DNA from: Wuchereria bancrofti
Taxonomy: Eukaryota; Nematoda; Chromadorea; Rhabditida; Onchocercidae
Reading direction: 5' to 3'
Assembly: GCA_005281725.1 (NCBI GenBank)
Contig: SSBO01000007.1
Location: forward strand, 2,486,402-2,550,401
Length of the DNA: 64,000 nt
The notes under the pieces were generated by a model, which was given only the letters and a program-made list of their open reading frames with translations, made no database searches and had not been told where the DNA came from. Shown here one piece after another: positions 11,625 to 22,988 of the stretch. Made by a program: the position numbers and the translations under genes. The first letter of the stretch is position 1, and each line of letters starts with the position of its first letter.

Positions 11625-14439
11625 CACATTCCGCAAAATGTTTTCTTTGATCCTACTGCAATTGCAATATTCCTGAAAGTCAACATAAACCGCCACTATC
11701 AAAGTTTTTTCAGCGCAATTAACAAGACACTGTCTTCAGCCACCGGATATAATTTAAGATGACGCATTACCTACTGGATATATAACAGTATATACAAATC
11801 TTCTGTTGTGCAGCATCAAACCAAACTGCTTAAACTTCGGATCGTTTTACATTCTATTGACTCGTCCAATCACTAGGTAAATGATGATCATAATCACCGA
11901 CGTTATCCAAATCTAACAATCTTATAAGATAGTTGTAAAAAAATTTAGTAATAGTCGCAGACATCGTTGCCACTTGATCGTATCAGTCGTTATCAATTCC
12001 ACTGAAAACTAATGGCAAAAAGCGTTCGGAGAATACTGTCGACGTATTGTTCTGTCAGAAACGATTTAACATCTAGCAGTTGTAAGGTAGTCCACCCATC
12101 ACCCATTTACTATCTTTCCAAGGTGTTGTTATCAGTTCCGATAAAGCAGCAGCAATCGAAGCGAATGAGTGGAATTGATAACCAGAGTAATTATTCATTC
12201 TGAACTATCGCTTCATTCACGTATCAAAGATGCTTTCGATGCCTATTCCCAACAACTCATTTGTTAAATTTTAATGAACAAACATAATACCTATTATCTT
12301 GCAAACCGCTAAACGCGCAAACCCCAGTCACCTATTCCAAACTTGAATTTAGAAGTCCAAAGTTTGAAAATCAGCCTTTGAAAGGTTGAGATATTGTTAT
12401 CAAGTATATCACTTACCTTGTTCACTATTCGTCACAACATGAAGACTTCACATGTTCTGATATCATGAGGGCAAAAGACACAGAAGATATTCATTTCTGT
12501 ATGAAGGAAAGGAAGCTCAAGGCCTTCAGACTAGTAGGACACGTACCGATCAATAATATAGTAGTAGAGTGGCATGAGAGATAACTTTGTGACTCATTTT
12601 TATTTAATAAATGATCAATTGTCAGCGAATCTCAATAAAGTTCACCCTCTGGAAGTTTGTGAAATGAAATCTGACTCTCGTTGATGTGTGTACACGAGAA
12701 AAAAATTAAATAAACAAATAGCAACAAATAGCAAAAACAAATAGCAAAAATTGTTGAAGGAGTTACACAGCTTAAATAAAGATTAGTTTTCATTAAAAGT
12801 GTGGAACATGGACAAATCTTAATTTTCCAATTCCAGATATCTGGTTAATAAGTGAATTTCTTTCTGAAAACATCATATTCATATAACTTCCGAAATATAT
12901 ACAGAATGTGCAGAAAATTAAAGAATCATATGAGACATACGGTATTCAGAAAATTTGGCAAGGAACTAAAATACTTCATCTTGAAAGTAAACTCATACAT
13001 CTTGATTTTCTATCTTTACTTGTGAATTTGAATTCTGTCACATTCCTTCTTCCTACCAATATGGGTTACAGTGAAAAAGTTGGAAAATAAAAAATACTTG
13101 CCTAAAGAAAAATTAAAGGACAAAGAATGCTTAAATTAGACGGAAAAGTAGAAATGAAGCAAAATCATCCAGAAACATTAAGTCACCGATCAAAAACGTT
13201 CTAGTTAAATTCATAGATCCTTTGCCACCTTTATCATCGATAAAGAACTTAGTTGGTTCAAAAGCTGTACTTTACTTTCTAAGCTAACCTAAATGATCTA
13301 CATTGATATCATGTTAAAAACCATCGTGTTTTTTCTACATATTTCAATCACTAAATGACAATAAACAGAAATAAGCACAAAATTTTAAATCAAATTAGTG
13401 GAATGTTGAACTAATTCTTTTAGACTGAGCAGACATCTACCAATTTGATGGAGAATAAAACGGAATAGAACCCTATAAAATCTTATTATCTCGATTGCAA
13501 ACAGAATTATTTGAATTTCAACTTCAAAACATTCATAATGATTAAATCAGAAGGTTGCTATATCTTTATTCAGTAATTTGATATTTTGCTATTATTTAAT
13601 AAAGCCTGTTTTATTTTTTTCTGTTCGGTTATCCTATAAAATCTTATTATTCCCATCTTTTTAAAAAAACACTAGATGGTTGTTCATGAATATCAAATCA
13701 GTGAAATGAAACAATGACATTCGCGAATTATTGCTTCCGACTTGCATTCTTCAATAAGTTAACGTTTTTTTACCTCAAAATCAAATTCTTCAACTTCCTC
13801 ACATCGGAATGTGTGAATCTTTGTGATGTTTCCTAAAAATTTTTGAAAAGAAGGTTAACCGAGAAAGTGTAGGATATTTTATGGCAAATAACGTTCAAGC
13901 AAAGAAGTATTCAATCTTCACTGCTGCATTAATGGCAAAGATATTTCCAATTTTTGAGGTAAGAATTTCATCCTGAAGATACTCAGCAAGTCTCCAATTT
14001 TCAGAATAATCTGTTTCCGCAACATTTACATTGCATTTTATTGTTTCTCATTTAAACTCACCCACTGGACTAGGTAAGATTAAGGTCATTAAAACATGGG
14101 ACAGAAAATCTTTCTATGAACTCTAAGAAGTGTTTTCGTAGCCGAATTCAAAGTTACTGTTGCTCTCATCTGCATAAAAAGAGCTTGATGAGAATAATAA
14201 ATTAGGAATAGCTGCGTAGTCAAAAAACGTATAGCCAACGTACGATAACTTCTACGGAAAGTCAATGTTTTCTAGCAATGCAAAATATTACTCTTAAATA
14301 GCATAGAAGTAAGCGAAGTAAGGATGATGTCAAGATATTCTGATGAGACGAAATTTCAAAACAACCACTTGTACACGATGGATCCATGCAAGATATCCAT
14401 TTTATACTTAAATCTTGCTGTAGGAAAAAATTCTCTCCT

Positions 14440-15366
14440 TTTTTTATATAAGAGACGATTATCTGTTTATATAATTGTTTCCTACTTTAATTTATGTTTT
14501 TACCACGTTTATTCTCTTCGTTCGTGTTGTATTGTCAGCAGAACTGGTCGAACTGACTGTTGTTGTTTCCCTTTTTCCCTTTTCTTCTTGATCCTTGAAT
14601 TGTCGTTGAGTGTCGTAACTGTCGTTGGTTGTTTCTTTGCTTGTACGTCGTTGTTTATTGCAAGAATATTGTTCTTGCAGTTGTATTTCTCCATCCGTTG
14701 AATTTCTTTTTGTCGAATTCACGTCGTTTAATCTCAAACTTGGGTAATTAAACCATTTCTCGTTTGTCGCCGTTAGTAACGAAAGATTATCCGTCTATCA
14801 GTTAAAATATCCTATGAACGCGTCGTCCTATTGGTGTCCTAACAGCGAATCCCTATTACTCGTCCTCCTAACCGTTTTCCTCTAACTCGACTTAAGCTCG
14901 CCCTAACACTACCACCCCCCAACCCGTCGACCCGACGTAATATCCATAATAAGAAATTGCTCTGCTTATACTGCTGAGAACGCCTCTTTGTTGAGATCAA
15001 ATCTACATCGTTAATTTGCTCTTTTATTATCTGGTTGCTCCTTTCCCATTCTTTGTGTTGCCTGTTAGGTTGACTCATTTGTTAGCGCCCTTCTTTGTTT
15101 CTTTATTAACAATAAGATCCTTTACACACTATATACAATCCCTTTCTTTAGTTAGTGTTTTAATACTTTCGGCCTATTTGCCGACACTTGATATTCATTT
15201 TTCTAAAAATGTTTTCCTTCATTAAAATGCTATCATAATAAATTTTGGTCTTGTTTTTGCATAACAGCTCTATTCGGAAAATTCTGCTTTCTCTACAAAA
15301 CAGTGCAAGATGATCCTTTCTCATCTTCCGTCTCTGCCCTCCAGATATAGGCTCTTCTATAATCAA
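14440..15366 (-). other. Compositionally odd block, possible retrocopy or old element
   Basis: On the minus strand this block is rich in A, G and C and poor in T (many CAACGAC, AACAAC and AAGAAG motifs), unlike the flanks. The middle part, 14820-14960, is the most GC-rich DNA of the desert (GGTCGACGGGTTGGGGGG). Downstream of the SL1 copy a 61-codon ATG frame starts at 14694 and a second overlapping frame is open to 14492; both are Lys/Gln/Thr-rich and I recognise neither. A second open frame lies at 15078-14839. A run of seven A on the minus strand at about 14440 could be a remnant poly(A) tail. It could be a retroposed mRNA, part of a transposon, or unrelated segments. Confidence 0.3.
14733..14754 (-). 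other. Exact nematode SL1 spliced-leader sequence
   Basis: All 22 nt of canonical nematode SL1 (begins GGTTTAATTACCC, ends AAGTTTGAG) are present on the minus strand. In an SL RNA gene the leader must be followed by a GT splice donor; here it is followed by ATTAAACGACG. So this is not a working SL RNA gene of normal form. Options are a retroposed copy of a trans-spliced mRNA, or a decayed SL RNA gene: after the leader TAAAC, then GA-rich sequence and AAAGAAATT can be aligned loosely with my memory of the C. elegans SL1 RNA body. No 5S rRNA sequence is next to it. A chance match of 22 nt is negligible. Confidence 0.85.
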
Positions 15367-16103
15367 AAGTTCGACAAGGTAAGGATTGGTACAAAATCCA
15401 TGATTCTCCAGTTACATTTGATCATATCTTCCTCAATCCTGGCAGCAAGTGATGCATGCTTTTTTCAGTAGGTTTTTTTTTTTTAACTTTAGTAGCACTA
15501 AGCTTACGCTTAGCTTGGTTCAGCTTCAGACTGAAAAAACAAGCCAAGACATAAACAACTTGGAATTTGAATTATCAGGAAACCGAAGCTAATTTGATGA
15601 ATTTGATGTTTCTCTCCACAAAATAATGTCAAAGATTAAGAGAATTATAAGGCCTACAAGTAATTTATGTATCCAACCAACTGTGTGGAAATTGTGATAA
15701 GGAAAATAACCGAATATTATTCAAAATTCAAACTTTCCAAGGAAAAGAACCAAGCAGTAATTTATTATTTCGTCTTCATGTAAGCAGTATGTACTTCTCG
15801 GAAAACAATTCATCTAGTGAACCCGCTACCAGTCTGGATTTTACTTCAATATGAACGTTTTGATGAAATCAGGTGCATTTTCACTGAAATTTGATATAAC
15901 AACATAATCCAAATTAAAGATTTTTCACAGTAAAAACTTCCAATTATGAAAGATGCAAAACTATCTTTAGTTAAAAATGTTAAATGTGTGCCAATACGAA
16001 AGTGCTAAGTTCATTAATTCCGCAGTATGTTCTGCTGAGGATTACACTCATAGCCATTCACAGCCAATTTCAGATATCCAATTGTAAAATTGTAAACCAA
16101 GCC

Positions 16104-16180
16104 TTAATTGTTGGGAAGTGGCACACAGTTGACATCTGGATTGTTACAGATGTACCATTTGCTGTTGACATAGCCATCAG
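16104..16180 (-). other. Possible terminal coding exon, unassigned
   Basis: After an acceptor-like TTACCAG, a frame reads DGYVNSKWYICNNPDVNC then VPLPNN and a TAA stop. It is less AT-rich than its surroundings and has two Cys four-to-ten residues apart like small secreted proteins. No upstream exon with matching phase was found, so it may be a fossil or chance. Confidence 0.2.
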
Positions 16181-19100
16181 CTGGTAATGTCGAAATATAA
16201 TATTTCGCAAAAATGGATTTGAAAAGAAAAGAATCAATCATATATATATATGAAAATGACATTTCCAGTCTCGCATTGAAAGCCAGTTCTTACAGCAGTT
16301 TTACAACTAAACTTGATTCAATGACTAACTTAAAGTTTGGTGCGCTAATTTCCGAATTCAAAGCACATCAAGTTTGAAGAGTCACTACTACATCGGAGAA
16401 GATAATTGGAAATATCTCTGCTTGAATACCGTGATGGAGTATGAGTACAAAAAGCATGAAACAAACACCGCGAAATTGTGAGCTATATTTCTAACAACGA
16501 ACAGATTCACTAACTCATAAAAGTAAAATCAAACCATTTGCGAATGTCTCAGCGTATTTCTTCAAGATTCTATAAGCAATCAATAATTGTCTTTTGCAGT
16601 TAACAAAAATTTTTTTAAAGAATGTCATGTTATACTGTTCAAATTTTCTCCATAAAAAAGCCTAAAAAGTGCAATGACAGTACTAAATTTCGTAGATGTT
16701 TCTGAAAAATAAGTGAAATTTATTCTATTTCGTATGAAACAGCTTTTTTTCATTTAAAAAGAAAAAAAATTAAAATTTGAAAAGCAGGAGGAACCACTGA
16801 AAGCAATATCTCAGTTAACAAAAAAATTTTCAGAATATCCAAATAAATATTGTTACATACAAATGATATATAACACTACAACTAATTTTTGATTAAAAAA
16901 CGCGACAGTCAACAAAACATAACATTTTTAGTATAAATCGCATCCGTTTTGTGCTTTTTCTCAAAAAATATTTCTGAATTGGGTAAGGAACTGAACAAAA
17001 TCTAATGATTCCGCTTTTCATTAAGATAAAATTTGCGATGCAATTCAGTGCACTCGTAACGTACACGTTGTTGATTGTCGGACAGCTATATTGGAAAAGA
17101 TTTTTCACTCATAAATTTTATTGGGATTGATATTTGATATTTGGAAAAGAAAGTCAACTACTGCTACACAGTTTAATCTACAGAATTTTTTAATCAGTCC
17201 TGAAATTCCCAAGTTATACGTCAGCTTGCTCATTTAACTTATATAACTCATTAAGTTCTCTTATGCAATATATTCTAGTTCCGAAAAGCTCATGATACCA
17301 ACCATTAGAATCGTCTTGAACTATTCTTACTTTGATAGTACACAGAATTATCTTCCCATCTGCTCAGGGAGTAGCTGAAAATGAGCAGGGAATTCAAGAA
17401 AATACGGAAATGATTGCTTCTTCAACAACAAATCAAAGTTCTTTTATATGACTTTCAAAACAACTTGCAACTTTTCCAAATGCTATTTCTCCGTGAAAAT
17501 TTAAACTTTTTAAAATCAAAATCGACTTCATAACTATAACTTAACTTGATCTCAGTTCGAAAATGAATATAATAAAAGATACCACTAGAAATATATTAAA
17601 GCGGAAGACCTAAAATCATTTACTTAGTCAACTATTCTAACTCCTTACAAATTACTGTCTTCCGTTTACTCTTTTACATTTGAAATGAAAGAGCAATTCA
17701 GTGGTGTTATTTGAATTTATGACTAAGTAAGTGCTGTAATGACGAAATGATTACAAAATAAAAAACAAGGATGAATGAAACGAGAATAATATGAAGAAAA
17801 TCATTTACATTAAGAGATTTCAATTCAAAAATACAAAAGACAGTAATGAACTCGTAGAACATTGGTATTTGGCGAAGAAGGTTAAAATCAAAATTCTGAA
17901 AATTAAAAAAGTGTAGAGTACACACTTCAAAGAGTAACGCATGTATATCACTACTATATAGATGAGCCAACAACCAAAGACTAGAAATAAGGGACAATGA
18001 TCTTACAGATCATTAAAATCTACAAACGAATTATGCCATGTTGGAAATGACATTCCCTATCTTTAAATATATCACCAATTTGATTAAACCGTCGTAGTGT
18101 AGATTCATCCCGAATATGCAAACTGTCTGCTTGTAGTTTCGTGTAGAGTGACGTAAAAGACTGATTTAGATATTTGATTCGACTCAGCGCTGCCTTCAGT
18201 TTATTAAACAGTGAGCAGAAAAGAGATTCGGCTAAACAATAAACAATGTTACCAAAGTTAGAGAGTTACGTCCAGCAACACATTCATTTGATTTCATTTT
18301 TTTGACCAATACCTTCATAAATTCTGTTAACCTTACTCAAAAAAAAAAAGAAAAAAAAAATAAAATAAAATACTGTGTCGAAATGGACTGTACTGTTTAT
18401 TTCCTTGTCAAATTTCCATAACAAAAGTTATGCCCCGTTTCATAAATAACACACCTGATGTGAGAAGAAAAGTTCGAAGAGTTTTTGGATTCCTCTCTAC
18501 ATCGTTTTGAAACTTTTCTAATCAACTGACAAAGCATTTTACCTAATCAATGTATTGTTTCGGTGGAAGTTATTTTGTGAAGAAAATCGTGCCCTATTCT
18601 GCAGAAAATTAGATGTTTAGAGTAGAGCTTTAAGAAGAAAGAAGTTGATTTTTCTTCGGTGCAGCGTCTTCCTGCAAATCATGAATATTTTCCTAAACAG
18701 TAAATGAGAACCAAGTGATTTTATTGTGAATTCAAATTGTCTACTGCCTAATAACAACTGTACCTGGATCATATTGTATAGTAAAAGTTTCAGTCTACAA
18801 CTAAGACCAAATTATAACACTTGCCTACTCAGATGACGAAAGTGAAATTGTTTCCAAAAGCTAAAATGGAAATAACTGGACAATAAAACTGAGGAACTTC
18901 TACTCCAGGATTTCCTGTTTATGGAAAGTCTTGACTTATTGTATGTAACGTCGGACTCACCTTCATTTTTTTTCGGACTCCAGAAAGCAAGTTTCGTGGT
19001 AGAAGTTATCATTATCTTTTTAACGAGTATGTTTATTAGGTATTTCCACAGGTTTTATTTTATTGAGCTGAGCTGTTGCTGAAACTTCGGGAAAAGCAAC

Positions 19101-20224
19101 GTGATGAGTCAAACTTTATCTTATTACTTACAGATCTTATGCGTCATCTGCTATACTAACTTTTCAACTTAAAATGTTACTTTTTTTATTGTTTTTTTTT
19201 TTCTGTCTGTGACAAACACAGTTCTCCGTGACGAACTGTGAAGCACTGCTTAAATAGAGACTATCAATTTTTTTAAATTCAAAGGTCACATTTCAATTTT
19301 TTAAACAGTTAAAATTTTCAGTCACATTACGACACAATTTTTCATTTCTCAAAATCCTCAAAATAAGCAAAAGACCTCCCGAACAGTGTGCTTGGGATAC
19401 TAAAGTGGTTTGCCTGATGACGTAATTCGCAATGTTAAACGAAACATTCTAACTCCAGTCACAAGTCAATACGAAAGATATAAACATGAAAAATTTTCCA
19501 GTCCTCATAATTTGTTTAAAATTGCAATCCTCTGAAATGAAGGTGAAAATGAGTCTCTTTTTTTTTGCATATTTTCCATGCACCGATGTGCTTGACGTCC
19601 ATAAAAACAAGAGACATACTTCCCACCGCTTCGTCACCAAATTCCGATCTGTCAGCTTGGACAACTCTTTTCCATTCTCTTCGACATGAATCCCAAGCTT
19701 ATATCCCCGTACAGCTCAGTAATATCGAAACTGTCATCGTTATTTCGTCAAGATAACTGCTTTGATAACACTGAGAAAACTGCTGAAGAATTGTTGCGTG
19801 GTCCAAGTGAGTGCCAAAATTTCTTGTTGAGGAAATGAGAGCACTTTGTTGTAGGAGGTTTCAGCAATGTCACATAATATTAGTTCCCAGCATTCCGTAC
19901 ATGTAGGCGACACTGGACAACGACCCTTCACGACCACATTCAAACGCATTACGTTAGATTAGCAAGGGGACGAAATTTACATCTTGAAACATATCCATTT
20001 GTAAGATGAAATTTACATTCTAAAATTCATCCATACGTAATCCAAAGTTTATATCTTGAAATTTGGAAGTTTCTGCCTAGCTCTGAGTGGAGAGAGGGTA
20101 GTTATTTTTAACTGGCCGTATAGTGGTTTACGTGGTAATGACGTGTTGTACGGTTCCTGAGTGTAAAATTCTCTTGTGCAAATAAATCCGTTAAAATTTT
20201 TAGGTCTATAACGACTCAGTCAAT

Positions 20225-22104
20225 ATGGGAGAGAGTTTTATTCGTGCCAAAATGCTTAAGGATGCAACGGAGGACAATATTTATGAAAAGCAAAATGATG
20301 GCGCCTATATGGAAAATATTTATGTATTGGAACGTACCGACCAAATCACAGAATTGCAAACCATCATAATGGACAGGTTGGTGCTGCTATATCAATAAGT
20401 GTTCATTTTTACCGTTTTCATATCCAGAATATCAGAGAAGTAACTCATTTAAAAGCCGGGTCTGAGTTGTGAATTTCGTACAGATTTTCTTTCGAATTAA
20501 ATGCTTACTATTCAAGAGGAAAACGAAATTTCTTTATGCAGAAAATTTTAGGGAAACGAGTCATTCGGATTTCGTATTCTATGTCGATCGTTTGATTAGG
20601 CTGGTAGTTGAGGAGGGTCTGAACCGACTGCCTTACACAAACATTGAAATAGAAACTCCAGCACGTGTGAAATATAAAGGTATTGCCTTTAGTCGAGGGA
20701 ACTGCGGTGTTTCGATATGTCGAGGAGGTGAGGCGATGGAGCAAGCTTTGCGGCAATGTTGCAGGTTCTAAATAAGTTCTTAGTAATTCGAATGGTTCAT
20801 GCGATTATTCAGGTTGCTATTGTTTTCTTATCGAATAATTCAATCTGGATTGATCTGTGTGAAATTAATTTCACAGTAAGAAAATTTTTCTCGTTGTTGA
20901 TGTACAAGGGATTAAATTTCAATGAGCATAGAAATGATGTTTGTTAGTTTACCAGAAGCCAAAATATCAACAGCTTATCCAGGAATCTGAGGGATGGATT
21001 AATAACCAGATCAGGAAGGTTTCGAATAGTCATGTTAGGAATATGGGCCGGTAATATACCATTCACGGCACAACTGCGATGTTTAAAAATTCAGTAAAAT
21101 GAACCAAATTTCAACTTATAAAAATACACTTCTTTGATTTTATATACACTTTTGTGCATTTTTTCCAGCATCTCTGAAGACTAAAGGAAAAAAAATTAAT
21201 AGTAGGGAGCGAAAGCACGCCATTTCAAACGTAGTTTTTTCTGCTAATATTTCTCCTATTATAGTAATTCCATATCAGTTTTGTCCCAGATCGGTTCGGA
21301 TTGGTAAAATGTTGGTAGGTGACGACACAAGATTGTTATATGCTCGATTGATGCCAGATATCAAGCATCGAAGAGTACTACTTCTGTATCCATTACTCAG
21401 TAAGTTGTGTGGATGTATTACAATTATTTCAGATACATCGAACATGGCCTCATTCATATAAGACTGAAACGAAATACTTTCGTGTTTTGTAATTCTCGTG
21501 AAAACTTACGTTGTAGATTCTCATATACATCCAATTCAATTGTTGATCGCTGCGTGAACCTAAACTAATTAGAGAAATGACTTTCGGAAATGGAAGACCA
21601 AAATGAAATTTGTACAATGGAAGCCTTACATTTAAAATTAAAACTTTACCTTTTAAAGCTAAAATTCGTGGTATAATCATTCCTGATTTAGAGGCTCATC
21701 ACTAGTCATTTTCTTTTCGATGTTCTTCAGTTCCTTTATTTCAGGCACAGGTGCCACGGTGATCAAGGCAGTGTCAGTATTAGTAGAAAATGGTGTAGTT
21801 GAAGGGAACATTTTACTGTTGACTTTATTTGCAACACCTGCTGGTGAGTTTTGCAAGTGTTAAAATTCGAAAACCATGTTTATGATGTAAAGTTCTTAGA
21901 ACGTTTGACTTTAATTCCTTTGAAAGAACTCTCAATGTCAGTCTTTCTTGTTTTCTCGTTAAATATCTGATGAAGAAAACATAACTTCAATTTGCAGGCA
22001 TTAAACAAGTCATGGGCCACTTCCCGAAGATATCCATACTCACGAGCGACATCAGCCCATTGATACCGTTCTGGTTTACAACCAAATATTTTGGCACTGA
22101 TTAA
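20225..22104 (+). CDS. Uracil phosphoribosyltransferase homolog (UPRT)
   Basis: Five exons: 20225-20376, 20552-20764, 21290-21399, 21745-21843 and 21998-22104 (TAA); phases close to 226 residues. The product follows animal UPRT along its length: LVVEEGLNRLPY, GNCGVSICRGGEAMEQALR, VRIGKMLVGDDT, the PRPP-binding-loop region LLYPLLSTGATVIKAV and the terminal KYFGTD. It would convert uracil and PRPP to UMP in pyrimidine salvage; animal UPRTs have debated activity. It stands alone, without the uridine kinase domain of UCKL1-type fusions. The frame is open for seven codons upstream of the ATG to an acceptor at 20201-20202, so either this is a trans-splice site or a further 5' exon exists. Confidence 0.88.
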
Positions 22105-22988
22105 ACCAATCTTTACAATTTCAATTGAGTTATGCAAAGTGTAAAATATGATACGCCCTCTGCGTCTTTCCAAATTCAGAAGTTATCGTGAGCTATTACT
22201 ATTACCTCCTTCTGAAGTTTCTCAGGAATGAAATGGCAGTGTTCAAAGCGTCATTTTCTCCATCATCTTTTTTCTTTGTTCTGTCTCATTTATAATAAAT
22301 TTTAAATGGTTGGAGCATATTTTTTTTTTGATAATTCATTACTCTTGCTTGCATGCACTGCTGTAGTATTATTAGTGGTCACTATCAGTTTGACATATCT
22401 TTTATCCAAAATAAAACTGAATGAAGTGCATTAATATGAATATTACAAAAGGATGACAAGGAGATGAGTACTAGTGTACCGTTTCCCAAAATCATTTATA
22501 ACTACCCTACGTTTTTTAAAAATATTTCTCTGCATAAAATATATTCGTTAAAAGAAAGCCTCCGCGAATGTAATGTCTACAAGCATTGATAAAAATGAAG
22601 GTAGGAGAGACAGGCGAGAGGGTTTTCCGGATTTAATACTAACTGAAATGCTCTATTTTTGAAAGAGCGAAGAGGTAAGCTGAAAGACTAATTTAATCTT
22701 CAATAAGCGAAAAAACGTACGTCGACCATTTCAAAAAACACTTGGTTTTCCGCCAAAAGAACAATTCTAAAGAGTATTGGAATTTATCACTTTGGTATTC
22801 CTGGTATGTTTATTTTTGACGAGGTTGAGAGATCAATGGAAAGAAGAGATGGGAACTTACTGTCTTCTCTTGAAAGACTTATGAGGCTCACTTAGAAATT
22901 GCAGATCAGAAAACAACCAAAATAGTCAACAATACAAGAAAGATCTCAAGAAAACAAATCATCTAAATTCACCACACTATGGTCAGTG
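22105..22988. other. Intergenic, tail-to-tail
   Basis: 884 bp between the stops of UPRT and the SH3BGR-family gene. AT-rich, with no coding or RNA feature that I can support. Confidence 0.5.

Larger units (their letters stand above)
11625..20224. other. 8.6 kb gene-poor region
   Basis: The longest stretch without a confident gene. Most is very AT-rich with no splice-supported coding frame. Exceptions: an odd-composition block at 14440-15366 containing an exact SL1 copy; a small coding-like island on the minus strand at 16104-16180; and on the minus strand at 19449-19949 two open stretches of higher GC, one ending in a good donor-like GGGAA before GTATGT at about 19617. I could not join these into a gene. 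Confidence 0.5.

Noticed and set aside
12012..12203. 63-codon frame downstream of nothing, starting MAKSVRRILSTYC
   Set aside because: No splice context, homolog or composition shift; expected by chance in 8.6 kb.
15459..15540. TTTTTTCAGT...ACTGAAAAAA inverted repeat and CTAAGC/GCTTAG palindrome
   Set aside because: Short, homopolymer-based arms; likely chance in AT-rich DNA.
20225..22104. UCKL1-type kinase-UPRT fusion
   Set aside because: No kinase exons or P-loop upstream; sequence follows stand-alone UPRT.
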